DNA of 64,000 nucleotides from Epiperipatus broadwayi. Lineage: Eukaryota > Onychophora > Udeonychophora > Euonychophora > Peripatidae. Below are positions 46,640 through 59,417 of the stretch, one piece after another (positions within the stretch are counted from its first letter, which is position 1; the number at the start of each line of letters is the position of its first letter). Both the position numbers and the translations under genes were made by a program. Under the pieces are notes generated by a model. It was given only the letters and a program-made list of their open reading frames with translations, made no database searches and was not told the DNA's origin. The stretch is taken from contig JAQFVV010000031.1 of assembly GCA_028023455.1 (NCBI GenBank), positions 1,488,001-1,552,000 of the forward strand, in the 5' to 3' direction.

Positions 46640-47814
46640 GGATCATAATATAATTTTGTCTGTCATTATTGCAAATGTCTGTTTTTAAAAAAAGATTATT
46701 CACTTACAAATCCATCCTGTCATCAAGGCAACTCATTTGATATTTCAGTTAACAACTACCAGGAAACTGAAAAGAAAAATCATGTTGTTTCCTGATCTTA
46801 GGCTGAGGTAAAACTCCAATAAACTTACTATCTACCTTATGCTTGAAAGTTTTGCAATCTATTAATTTTTATTTATTATATGACAGTTGCCACAACAAGA
46901 ATATATATATATATACAGATATTACAAATTTGCTTTGCTCTTTTTTTTTTTTTGAGGCTTCAAAAAGAAATCAACAGTCTTCTCTATTTAATAGCAAATC
47001 TTAGTTTTTTATGCATTATTATACAGACCAGATTTAATTGCTTAAAATACACAAAACTAGAACTATCATCAATATGAATAGTTTCTGAATAAAATCTATC
47101 TATTTGATTATTTTTATAATTATATATATATATACAAATGAGCACATCGCTAAATTAAAAGCAGTACAAAAGTTAACTTTTCAAACAAAGTTTAAAGGAA
47201 TCAGCTCAATAAATTGTTGATAATATACAATTAACTACTTCTGACATCACATTAAAATAATTATTAATCAGTTCTTAGTGCTCATTATTTGGTGAATACA
47301 AGATCAATAAGATTTCAAAATAAATAAAATAATTTTGACATTAGAATTTGTATTTTGTTTTCAACTCTGCCTTTGATTATTTCATCATAATATTTAAATG
47401 ATGAATAATATTAAAAAATATAACACTAATATTTCAAGCTTCAAAATATTAGCTGTGGGACCATAGCTAACTGATAAGAAGCTTTATAACCTTTGAAAGA
47501 ATGTTATGAAGAAGCTGATTGATCAATTATTCCAGCATGATATCAAAGTTACTTAATGTATGTGATTTGACTGTTGATTGTTTTGTTTAAACTTTGTTTT
47601 GCATAACTAATTTAATTTCATATATGAAAATATATTATATTCTTGTCTGAAAGTGTGAAGAATAACTAAGCAACATGGTAGCACAATTAAGCAAGAACAT
47701 TTGATCATCATTGGTGATAAGTGGTCGTTATTTGCTACTCTCTTTCACACAATATATTTTAGTAACTGAATATATGTCACAATTTTAATTAGTTTTTACA
47801 TCATTAAGATGTAA
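46640..47814. other. AT-rich gap, nothing recognised
   Basis: Contains a short (TA)n near 46902 and 47122. No gene or repeat family recognised. Confidence 0.5.
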
Positions 47815-47819
47815 TATAG

Positions 47820-48015
47820 AGAATTTGAACACAGACTTTTTATCTCCCTTCAGCCAGCCACTCTATCTCATACAACCAAATACATAACCATACATATGTG
47901 AAAAAGATAAATGATCTCCAATATACATATTTCATGCTGAATCACCCCTCGTCAGTTAGTCCAGATTATCATGGACAGGCTTCAATCTATTCCACCCTCC
48001 AACTCTTCAGCCATC
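47820..48015 (-). repeat. F2 hammerhead-SINE, copy d
   Basis: Minus-strand copy with the tRNA-like end (B-box-like GTGTTCAAATTC at about 47832) and the hammerhead region at 47912-47968. A plus-strand fragment of the same 3' end follows at 48196-48245, so this locus too is arranged as facing copies. Confidence 0.65.
47912..47968 (-). ncRNA. Hammerhead ribozyme, F2 copy d (stem II decayed)
   Basis: Core CTGACGA and GAAA are present. Stem III ATA-TG-TAT with A17 is perfect. Stem Ia is CTAA/TTGG with one wobble, and stem Ib TAATC/GATCA has one mismatch. Stem II (GGGGTGATTCAGCAT) no longer pairs well, so activity is doubtful. Confidence 0.55.
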
Positions 48016-48189
48016 CATACCATTGAAAATCTGATGATGGAATGCCCAAATCCTTTGATGATGCCAATATTATTGTCATGCCCATATTGACTTTGTCGTT
48101 CTAATCCTTCATGTATAGGTCATTGTACATTTAAATACACAGAAGAGGGATGGACAGAATACAGGCTGATTTGTAATACTATAAAAGTA

Positions 48190-48250
48190 TTTTTTACATA
48201 CTTAAAATAAAGTGGGTGGCTGAAGGGAACTTGAAAGTTTGTTCAAATTC
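48190..48250 (+). repeat. F2 3'-end fragment
   Basis: GTGGGTGGCTGAAGGGAACT followed by TTGTTCAAATTCCCTATA mirrors the tRNA-like end of copy d on the opposite strand. There is no hammerhead in this fragment. Confidence 0.5.
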
Positions 48251-50050
48251 CCTATATTATACTTAGACTCCAAGTATATAAATCATTAAGATGTGTAATT
48301 ATTAAAATGCATTTATTTAGATAAATATAGATGAGTATTTTAAAAAGTAATATCAGGAACTATAATTTAATTTTATTGCATTGGCTAAAATAAATTATGG
48401 TAAAAAAGTAGCCAGCATTAGCAAATTAATAGTGATGATGAAGTGATAATACTTGCTGTAGTCTCTTATTTCTAAATTTGCTTTAACTTATCTTCAGGAA
48501 GAAAAATGAAATTACATTCTACACAAGAATATGCACTTTTATCTAATGGTGCAAAACATAAATGTACAAATTTAATATTTATAATTTCTTGTTAAGCTTT
48601 CTATCTAAAGAAATTTTGAAATATTTATACATTAGAATATTGTGACCAAATTTTAATATTTATTCATTGTCATTCATAACTTGCCTTTACTTACCAACCC
48701 CTTAATAAATTTGTATATTAGCATATCAAAGCCATACTATAAACTTTAACAATTTTGATGTATTTTTAAATGCCAATTCTGTCATCTACCTGAGGTTAAT
48801 TGAATAGCTAAGTCAATACTATTATAAAGCAACAACACATGACCATTATTAACAGCAGTCTGCCACTGCTTTTTACCTCCTACAATACAATTCTAATCTT
48901 TAAATAGTTTAGTGTAATGGCAAAGTGATTGAAGGTCTCAAATACTAAATACTCTTTATCAATTCCTGTAGAAATAAAAAATAAATATCTTAGTTTGGTC
49001 AAATGAATGAAATGATTGGCTTCAAGCTATCTCAAATTTCTCAAAAAAATCACATAACTTCTTGAACAACTAGTCATATTTATTTATTCTAGTCTTAGCA
49101 ATTAGAGTTAGATCCAAATTTTAATAAACTTTTCACATCAGAATGATAACATGAACAACCCACACACACAGACAAGCTTAATATTATGGCAAACAATATT
49201 GTATACAACAGACGTTAGCTTTTTCAATAAAACAAATATTTTGAAAAATGTTTTTTATGTGTGTATATTACAGAACTACATTTTCAATTTTTATCTAAGT
49301 CCATGTTTTGAAAGGCATAGATAAATATAAATAATTAAGAATTTAATTATTTTGTGACAAAAGTATAATCTCAATAGCTTGTTAAAGTTATAGGATATTT
49401 ATTTCTAAATATGAAATGATAAATGAAGTAACGGATAAACAATGGCAAACCACAATCAACTACCACAATAAAACAATGATTTTGTTATCCAAAATGATCA
49501 AATGTTATTACTTGATTTTATTATTTCTAAATTGTTATATTTTGATTTATAGCTGTAACATTGATACAATTTACAGTAGATAAATACATTAATGGTTATC
49601 ACTAATTATTTATTATATTAAAGATTATCTCTAGCCCAGATATAAACTTTAAACCTCAGTTATATATTAATGTATTATTTTATTGCTATAACTGCTGAGT
49701 ATGCTGTTGGCAAAGAATTTGAACATATAAAATCATATTGTATGTAGCTTTGTGTAGTTCTGGGCAGTTACTGAATGACAAATTCAAATGCTACAGATTC
49801 ATGTATTAATAAACATAATTGATTTTATTGCTTGGAAGTTCATAAAAATTCAAAATCCAGAAGTAAATTGCCTCCATGGAACATGAGACTTAGATTTGGC
49901 TACTCTATGATTGCACTAAATCATATAGAAGATTCACAAATTGATTCTCAGCTAAATAAAAAAAGGATCTGTTTTAAATGGAATTGTTGTCATTGAACTT
50001 CTACTTAGAAACTTGGCCTCCTAAGAAACTAATCATACAGATATCAGTAA
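48251..50050. other. AT-rich gap, nothing recognised
   Basis: No gene, RNA or repeat seen. Confidence 0.5.
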
Positions 50051-50052
50051 TG

Positions 50053-53000
50053 TGATGCACTGTGACTTATTTTTCAGAGTTAGGAATCTCTTAGCCACTA
50101 TGCCCACAGAAACCTATTAGCCATTTTATGTTCCCTTTCCATTCCCCATCCTAAGTTTTTCCCATAGTCTTCTCTATCCTGCTCCGTCCCATTTTGACAA
50201 CATAATCTTTGTCAACTCCATGGCCTTTATATCTAAATCCCTAATCTTTTCACAAACCCAGCAAAAAACCCAAGATCACTTTGTTTATATTTATTCTTCC
50301 ACAACTTCATTATTTGTACCTTTTCTGCTGACAGACATTTACATTCAATTAAAAGATGACGATATTTTCTATGCCTTTCTTACACAACTTGCTGACTAAA
50401 TCACCCATATTTTTCCATTTATGTGTATATTCCCTTATTGCTAATTATCCTGTCTGAGCCTTAAATAATAAACTACTTTCCTTGCTATTATCATAAATTA
50501 ACTCACACTCAATATTCTGCTTACTTCTATATATATTTAAACTCTTTTTACTTTTCATACTAGTTCTCCATCTCTCCAACCCACTATTCTTTATTAAAGC
50601 ATCTATTCTTCTATCCCATTCCTTGCTGCTATAATACTCAACAATTCTCCTAACATAATCATCTCACCTTTTGTATAAGTACACTGACATAAATTATTTA
50701 TCCAAATCTTCTACATATCATATTATTTTTCTCACCCATCTTGTTGCCTGCCCTTTACTCATAACCCAATTAAATACTATTTTGACTATTCTCTTATTAT
50801 TCATGATCTGCAATCTACCGAGCACTTCATTTTGCTTTTTTGCATCTCTCATATTAAAAATTTAACCATTTCTCCTTGAATTGTCTCTTTTGCCATTGAC
50901 ACACCTGCATCTAATGCATGTCTTCCTACTTCTCTTTGTACTTTTTATAAGTAATCAAACACCCCTTTACTAACACATAACCCTGCTACTGCTACTCCCA
51001 TACAATTCTAGCTACATCATATTTATTATATGAACACACTGTTAATTTCTTTATCAGTACCTTTCTTTTCTTTGCTTCATTTATCAATTTTTTCTCCTAT
51101 TCATCCATACAATTTCTCTGATTACTTATGACAATTTCCAAATAGTTATATCTATTCACCACACTTAACTTTATATTACTTAATAAAAATTCTTTGCACT
51201 TTCCCCAGTATTAATCATCATTACTTTGGATTTTTCTTCACTACATTTAATCCCCATCTTCTTACCCATCCATGCGCATGTCTTCAGCATAACTTCCATA
51301 TCTTCCCTACTTTCTGTGCACAAGAAGACATCATCCACATATAAAAGATCCAATAAAATATATATTCCCTTTCCACCTATTAATGGTATCTCTACCCCTT
51401 TTCCTAGTCTTTGTATTGTGCTCTCTCCTTTTCTCTCAAATACAACAAAAACAAAATATGTAACATAGGGCATCCTTGCCTTAGTACCACCCCATTTTTA
51501 ACTTTAACTGATTCTATACTCCCTACTTGATATATATATATACTAACTATTTTCATACAATCTCTTAATAAGGTCCACTAAAGCTCAATCCATTCCCAAA
51601 TTGAATGAACTTACCCATAATCTATTTCTATTTACTCTATCATATGCTTTCTCTATATCTATAAAAACTATATATATTTGTCTACCTGTATCTCTGTTCA
51701 TATATATAAGTTGTGCAACTACAAATAAACTATCTCCTATATGCCTATACAATGGAAAACCTCCTTGCATTTCTCCCACTATATTATTTTCTTCCATCCA
51801 TTTTACGACCCTTCTAGTCACCATATATGCAAAACTTTATATAACACTGACATTACTAATACTGCTCTATAATTGCTTAACTTTCTAGGATCCTTACCCT
51901 TTCCTTTAAATAGTAGCCTTACTCTTGTATTATTCCAACTAACTGGAAAATCTCTCTTCTTTGCCATCTTATTAAAACATGATAATGTTTAATTTTGCCC
52001 TATGTTTTACATTCATTACCATCTCTGCTGGCCATCCATCTAAACCTCTTACCTTTCCACTTTTGAATTTCTTCCCTACATCATTCAGTTCATTTTCTGT
52101 AAATCTAATATTTCCATTACTATATGCTTTTATGTTTGTTATCACTCTGTCCACATCTAACATTTTTTCTATATCTAATACATACTTAATTAAGATTGTG
52201 TCTAATTCTTCTCTAGAGCTACATTCTACTCACTCATTATCTAGTAATACTATTTCTCTCTCGCCTACATTCCTTCTTTTAATGTACTTCCACAATTTTT
52301 TTATTCCCAACTCTTCCACTTTTATTTTATTAACATCCTCCAACAATTTACTATTTAATTTCATTCTCTCTATAAAATTATCTATTTCAGCTGTCTTTTT
52401 TTTTTCAAATACTTTTCCCAATTAATATTTTTCACTTTCTTTGTTCTTAATAGCACATTTATATTGTCTGCATGCTTCCCCCCTCTCTTTTACACTTTTA
52501 ATAACTTTCATTTTTTTATTACTTTTATTCTTCTGAATATTTTCACTTAAAACCCTAATAGCCACTTTTTTTACTTCACCATACCAGTTCTTATATTCTT
52601 CAATTTTTATTTTATATTCTTCTAATTTATTTTTACATTGAAGCTCCACACACATCTTTTCACTATCCTTTCTACTTTTATTACTATTTTTCATCACATT
52701 TTTATAAAGAAATTATGATCGCTATTACATACACTCTCTTCATTATCCAATACTTTAATTTTCCATACTTTATTCATTCTCTTTCTCTACTAATACATAA
52801 TCTATTGTGTGGAATATATTATTTCTAGACCATGTGTATTGTTCCTCATAAATATTTAATAAAATTTCCAATGCTCAAATTCACTCTCTGACAAAAATTC
52901 TTCAAAAGCTATCCATTCTTGTTATCTACATCATTAATTTCTTCAATATCCCCTATAACCATTACTCCCCCCCCCTTTTTTTTTTTTTTGAAACGCTGTA

Positions 53001-53335
53001 TATTCTTAACTAAGCATTCATATATGCTACTATTCCATTCCATTATAGTTTGGCTACCTCTAGTGGCTATATATACTATAGCCACCATCTATTCTTATCT
53101 TCCTAACATTATCTCAAACCACAAATGTTCTTGACATTTAACAGTATTTAAATATTTTTTTGACATTACTCCTATACTACCACCCATTTTTTCTTTTTGA
53201 TTTATATAGTGCCATACCAAATCTTCCAGTATTGGTTCTTCTTCTCTTAGATATGTTTCCACTACTGCTCTCTCCATACAAGACAGCCACCTAGTGCAAA
53301 CTATAGTAATCAATAGATGCCATAAGTCATGTGAC
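50053..53335 (-). mobile_element. APE-type LINE, copy D (nearly full length, decayed)
   Basis: Minus-strand copy with the family tail (GTGATGCACTGTGACTT on the plus strand at the 3' end), C-terminal blocks, RT and endonuclease. Surviving pieces include LLYVDDVFLC (about 51350-51320), KAYDRVNRNRLWVSSFNLGM (about 51645-51585), the GEMQGGFPLYRHIGDSLF block, and endonuclease peptides ILEDLVWHYINQKEKMGGSI (about 53240-53180) and KYLNTVKCQEHLWFEIMLG. Frameshifts break all domains. A (TA)n run at about 51530-51541 lies at the same RT position as in copy B. Confidence 0.83.
51180..52700 (-). pseudogene. LINE copy D reverse transcriptase region (broken)
   Basis: Order on the minus strand: a basic linker (about 52697-52230), RT entry RGLDGWPAEMVMNV (about 52060), motif 2a EMQGGF (about 51765), motif A FIDIEKAYDRVN (about 51665-51625), motif C YVDD (about 51340), then MGIKCSEEKSKVMMINTGE (about 51255-51195). 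Each lies in a separate short frame. Confidence 0.75.
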
Positions 53336-53344
53336 ATCATATGA

Positions 53345-54000
53345 ATATTATTAATCCTCTGTTTTTTAAAAAACTTTTTTTTAATGCATTTATATAATAA
53401 ATGTGTTTAAAATAAACATTAATCTACGAGTATTCTTTATTTATATGGATTTAATAATCTGCATACAATAGAACTGTTTTTCTTAGCTCACTACTGGACA
53501 AAGACTTGTCAAGTACAGAGTTTGTGTGATTTACCTTCCTTGGGTAATCTTCCAAGTATAACTACTACATTAACATTTATTTTATCGATAATTTGAGGAC
53601 CAAATGGATTAGTTAGAACCAGTTACTTAAAAAAATTCTTAGCTTGCTTAAAAGTTTTCAACTATTTAAAAAATATTTCCCAAACTTGAGCATCAAATGA
53701 CAGATTTGATATTAATTAATCAGCGACGCGTTCTATCTGCAGTACACACCTATATACATTCTATTTTTAGAATTTGTGTTATTCAAAGATTCTTTATATA
53801 TAGTTGGACAGTTTCCAGTTTATAAAAAATAATGCAAAAAATTACATTTTCTTTTTTTTTGAAATGCTGAATTTTAAAATACTAAAACAATAGAACATGG
53901 TTTCTAAGTTTGGAAAATAATCAAATTTTTCTATAAAAGATATTTCAGTAATCATAAAAAAAAAAAAAAGCAATTGTATTCTTTAAATCATAAAGATATT
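53345..54000. other. AT-rich gap, nothing recognised
   Basis: No gene or repeat seen beyond A/T homopolymers. Confidence 0.5.
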
Positions 54001-54003
54001 ATG

Positions 54004-54105
54004 ATAAGCATTGTTAGCCGAGAGGTCAGCGCAGTCGCCTTTGCAAGCAAGTAGTTGGTTGCAGACGGTTGTGGGTCCGCCTCCCGGTCGATGCTATGAC
54101 ATATG
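54004..54105 (+). repeat. tRNA-derived SINE, copy 4 (diverged)
   Basis: Head AAGCATTGTTAGCCGAGAGG with A-box-like sequence, B box GTGGGTCCGCCTCC (one change from consensus), end CGATGCTATGACATATG and an A-rich tail. No clear target duplication, so it is older or rearranged. Confidence 0.7.
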
Positions 54106-54119
54106 AAAAAAGAAAAAAT

Positions 54120-56805
54120 ATATATACTAGAAAATTCTACAACAACTATAATATTAAAGTTATATTGGAAAATAAATGAGCCGCTGACTCAGTGATTCAT
54201 GTTGGCTATTTAAGTTGAGAGGTCCCTGAATCGATCGTGACAGGATAAAATGATACATTGCATTTATACTATGTGAAGTCTTTTACGCGTCCAGTGTTGT
54301 CTTCTAATATTACTAAAAAGTAATTCCTAGATAGATTTACGATAAAAAAAAAGAATTCAGAAATTATCAAATTACGTCGTCATGTGTCGGCCTACGTACA
54401 TAAAAGGAGGGGGGTGGGGTACTTCATTTCTAAAAATAATGGTTCTAGATCAGTAAAACATCTCCATCCCTAAACTGTTTTTTTTTTAATAATTATATAT
54501 ATTAATGATCAAAAATTATATAGAGATATATTCAAAGCAATAGTTTGCAAACAAAATTTTGTTTGTTTATTTAGCTTTTCTTAATCGATAAAGAGTCAAC
54601 ACATTTATTTTACAGTTGACACTTCCTTTAGTTTTAAAGTCAATCTTCATGAATGATTTCTCTTTGTGATTTTGCTAATATTTTGGTAAGATCAACGCAC
54701 ATATAATTTTTATCGATCTAGTTTATCGACATTTTTAAACAACAAAACTTTAATATATTTATTATCATCTACATTTATAAGCAAATAAAACTAATTCTCA
54801 ATTATTTATACATAATTACTTGAAACATTAATATAATGATAAACAATAATAAAATTTAATTAGGAGTTATAGGCATACGTAATTTTACCTTTTTTGTAGT
54901 AATTTCGGTAATTTGTCCACCGAAAAAATAAAACATAGAATCACATGGTTTAATGATGTCATTAATTTTGTAGCATTGTTATCTAACTTTTTATTAGATT
55001 TTAAAAACTCTGACATGTAATATGATTCGATTATTCATGGATAATTACAAAAAATAATGTATTCGTATTTTCACATATATATATTTAGTAAGAATTTTTT
55101 TTTTTTAAATTAAGTTTTAAAATAATTTAATTTATTTGTATAAAGTTACGTGGCTTCTTTGTTATAAAATAACTCCGGAGTTATTTACAAGAAAAATATC
55201 GGGATACAGTATATAAAATTATTTCACAGTATTAGTTTTTAATTTATCTTTGTTATAAGATTATTTACATTAAGTATTGCATTAGCTGTTGTTTATTTAG
55301 TTTTAAGAGGCAATGACATTTTGCTACAAGATTGAGTGCAAACATATGAATGAATAAGTGTTTGAAATGTGTTTTGTAGAAGATACCTTTATTTATATAT
55401 AAGTGTATAAAATATGCAATGACCATCAGTCACTATTAGTATGGTAAAGGTATCTCCAATATAATTATCTTCACTACATCATTTTATATACACACGTATG
55501 CAACATACTTGTCTCTATCCCCTCTTACAATTATTAAGCACTATCAATTTATATATTTCTCTACTACTATTTTTAATCCACTTTTTTAAAAAAATTCTAC
55601 AAAGATTTTTTTCTTCTGTAATCTGTCATCTAATTATATATATTACAATTCCATACTAGTTTTCTATCATTTTAATAATAAACGTTCATCATTTTCTGCT
55701 CTATTTGACATAAAAACTTTCCTCATTTTTTTAATACATCGACTTGTGTATAAACGTCTTAGCTAAAACAATAATTCATTCTTTTTCCTGATGTTATAAA
55801 TAATCTTTACTGCTTGTAAAGCTGTGGCTTGGCGTTCAAGTTTGGCCTGGGTGAATCTTAAGATTTTTCTTTTACATTACAAATAGTAATTAATGGGGAT
55901 TTTGTATTTCAACATTACAAAGGTTATTATAATTTTTTTCTTCAAAAAGCTAACTTACAGCCTACTTAGCTAGCTATCAGTTATGCACTGACTATTCTTA
56001 GCTCAAGAATCTAGATTAAACCAAACAAGTATTTATGCATCGAGTGCAAAAAAAAAGAAGAATATACAGTATTGCAGTTTTCATCAGTAGTGGGGGTGGA
56101 GAGACTCAAACTCCCATAGATATATCAGTGATAGACTTTTTCTGAAATATTAAAGCTTATTCTATTTTCTAACACATTACATAGCTATTGTTTGTTAGAA
56201 TATTTATCCTAATTATTATAACTGAACACTGAAATGTATTAACAATCTAATTATTTGCACGTTTTAATGTTTAAATGCTATAACTAATTCAACTGATGTC
56301 TCTTTGTTCAATCAAAATTTTTCTTGATAATTTTCTTCTCAGTGACAAAAGAAAAATCTGCAATACCTTTTGAAATATAAATCACATTAAATATCTTGAT
56401 AGATTTTTGGATAGAAACAAAAACTTGAATGTTAATAGGCTGCATTTAATAACTTAAATGATAGAATATTTTATAATAATAATAACTATTTCAGCTAAGT
56501 AGTTGTATGTAGTACTTTTGTCTACTAAATTTATTACATGAAAGTGAGGCATATTATAGCATTAAAAAAAAAACTGGAAATTTTTTATCTACAATACTTT
56601 GTGAATATTGTAAAAATTAGATGGCAAGACCTTAAATTGTAAGACTTATTAATATATTCTTCATCTAATTGCTTCTGTTGTTATTTAATCTTCAGCAGAC
56701 TTGGCTTGTGAAGAAAGTAAATACAATCCAATACGTTATTAACAAAAGCCAATAGCTTCAATAGTCTATCATGCGATGTCTATTTACTTCCAACATTACA
56801 TAGAA
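54120..56805. other. AT-rich gap, nothing recognised
   Basis: Contains a G-rich patch GGAGGGGGGTGGGG at about 54406 and (TA)n bits. No gene, RT or transposase peptide recognised. Confidence 0.5.
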
Positions 56806-56815
56806 AAATCTAGAC

Positions 56816-59409
56816 CAGGGCAACTTATGGCGCAACAACAATCAATGGCATTCGGAATAAATTGAAATAGTAAAAAAATATATTTTAATTACAGAGTATT
56901 TTTTTTTTACATTCAACATTGAATTTACGATTAAATCATTATTTATCAGAAAATAATACGCTTGACTTCATTTAAAAGATATTTTTGTTAGCAAGCGAAA
57001 TAAAATCTACATACTGTATTCACATTTTACTTCTGATAATATTAAAAAACGAGATCGTAATCCAAATAAAAAACTTATTACGTTATCAATTCTAGAAAGC
57101 TATTTTCAGTAGTTGAATGGTAAATAATCGATGCTCCTTGGTGGCGCTTCTTTCAAAAAAGAGATTCTTATGGCATACTGACAGAGAGATTTCCAAAATG
57201 TCCCACAAAAGACAAAAATGTGATATTCGCTCTTTTCAAGACTCTTAGACAAATGAATATGGATTTGTACAGCAAAAAGATCATGCTATGTTTACATTAT
57301 ACTGGGAAAGTTTTGTGTGTTATACCTTAAGTGTACAAAGACATTATCAATCTAAATATGTGTTCATGTTTAAAAACTCAGATGAGAAAAGTGAAGCTAT
57401 AAAAAGAGCTGTTTCTGCCTTTAAGAAACAAACTACTTATTTTAGTCAAATAATTGGAACCAAAATAAAGCCACCAAACATAGTTATACAATTGCTCATC
57501 GTATAGCTTTGAAAGGCAAACTTTCAATTCATCAAAGAATCTTATTCAGTGATCTATCAAATAAACAAACGATGCTGTCTCGAATTCGGGAAATACCAGA
57601 TTCTACAAGATCAATTCAAAAAAAAAAAAAAACTGATTTGGCCAAAAATATAACAACAAAACAAAACCTGTTTGCAACAAGCTGTTGCTTTCAGTGTTTT
57701 TATTGATGAAAGCACTGATGTAAATGATGTGGCGCACCTAGCAATAATTGCACGATATTGTGACAACAATCATTTATGAAGAAATGTGTTGCTTGTTCCT
57801 CTTACTGGTACAACAAATGGACATGATATTTCATTGCATTTTTCAATTATTTTGAAAAATTAGAAAATTAACATAAATAAAATATTTAGTGTTACTACTG
57901 TGCAATGGTCGGAAAGGAAAAAGGGTTTGTTAACTTCTTGAAAATCATATTAAACATCGAATATTGAGTTTCCACTACATTATACACCAGGAAAATTTAA
58001 TTGCAAAACTCTCATCACAATGCTTGAATTCTGTAATGGACACTGTCATTAAAATAATTAATTTCAGTTTCTTTAACACATAGGCAATTTAAATCCCTTT
58101 TGCAAGAAATAAATAGTGCATATATAAACCTCTCTCAATATAGCAATGTTCATTGGATTAATCGAGGTAATGTCTTGAACAGGTTTGTATAATGTCTGAA
58201 AGAAATCAGGCTGTTTCTTAATGAAAAAGAACAACATTATCCAGAAATAAATGATGAAAACTGTTTTTGCAAATTGATGTTTCTGACTGATATAACTCAA
58301 TACCTGAATGAGTTAAATTTCCATTTGCAAGGGAAGGGTCAAACAGTACTAGAACTTTTTGAATATTGGAAAGGATTTGCATCAAAATTAGATATATTTT
58401 GGTGTGATATTATCACTAACACATACAAGTTCTTTCCAAATGTAAAGACACATGCAAATCAATTTAATGTTAACAAAGACAAACTTCAAAAATACATTGA
58501 AACTCTCAGAGAACAATTCTCCAAACGATGTGAAGACTTCCAAATACATACATCCATATTTTCTTTCCTCATCAAACGTGACTTAAATGAATTTAATTAT
58601 GACTCCATTTGATTTATCTCTTTCTGAGTGGATGAATATTGATAGTTTTGAAATGGAATTATTCTAATTAATGTCATCAGAATTGTGGAAAACTAAATTT
58701 GGAGAATTGTGGAAAACTCTTGAAGGGAACTGTCTAGAAAAGTTGGCTGTCATTCTCAATTGTTGGATATCATTACCTGAAAGATTTAAATATTTGAAAA
58801 AACTGCTTGTGCTCTGCTTTCAGCATTTGGTTTAACTTACTTATTTGAACAAATTTTCTCACATATGAAAAATATTTTTGAGTTCACAAAGAAGTTGCCT
58901 AACGCCTGAACATTCAGAAGCATGTGTGATGCTAAAAGTGACCAATTACATACCTAATGTTGAGCAATTGAATAAAAAGGTACAAGGGCAAGGTTCACAC
59001 AAATTTATTTTAATAATAAAAAATGGCTAATCATATTAGAATTCATGATATTTTTTTCTTATTTAAATTATATATTTTGTATAGGTAAAAAGTTGTAATT
59101 TATAATTTGTAATATAATTTATAATAAGCATGTTAAAAATTACAAATTTAAAAATAGGTTCTTTTCACATGATTCTAAGTATTTTGAAATATTGAATGAC
59201 CAATAATATAAGATCCAGTTATAATGGACTTCAAAAGTATATATTATATAGTAGTATACATTATATATTATATATAACTTTGAAACCCATTATAACTGAA
59301 CCAATTTTGATAGTAGATAATATAATAAGATTGGTAAAATCATGACGGCATGCGGAATAACATTGTAACATAGATTGACACCATACTACTAAAAGGTTGC
59401 TGACCCCTG
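56816..59409 (+). mobile_element. hAT-superfamily DNA transposon, 2594 bp (inactive)
   Basis: The left end CAGGGCAACTT and right end (inverted) CAGGGGTCAGCAACC are hAT-type termini. They are flanked by ATCTAGAC (56808-56815) and ATCTAGAG (59410-59417), an 8-bp duplication of the form NTCTAGAN with one base changed. The decayed transposase gene lies inside on the plus strand. The motif GGCAT(T/G)CGGAATAA occurs near both ends in the same orientation. Confidence 0.85.
57195..59030 (+). pseudogene. hAT transposase (ZBED/GTF2IRD2-like relative), broken
   Basis: Peptides in order: KDHAMFTLYWESFVCYTLSV (57280), HYQSKYVFMFKNSDEKSEAI (57345), a FIDESTDVNDVAHLAIIARY block (about 57700-57760, the catalytic-core region), YPGK and HIGN blocks, LFEYWKGFASKLDIFWCDII (58349-58410), and the C-terminal hAT dimerisation block LTYLFEQIFSHMKNIFEF (about 58830-58885). 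The family normally cuts and pastes its element and includes domesticated animal genes. Stops (about 57248, 57503, 57778) and shifts make it non-functional. It carries no splice signals, and the TIRs show it is a transposon copy. Confidence 0.82.
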
Positions 59410-59417
59410 ATCTAGAG

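Noticed and set aside
48051-48090. CTGATGA near 48052
   Set aside because: No GAAA core follows and no stems; it only lies beside F2 copy d.
51979-52425. 148-codon plus-strand open frame inside LINE D
   Set aside because: Antisense shadow of the LINE RT region on the minus strand.
56070-56095. Minus-strand CTGATGA as a hammerhead core
   Set aside because: No GAAA at suitable spacing and no pairing stems.
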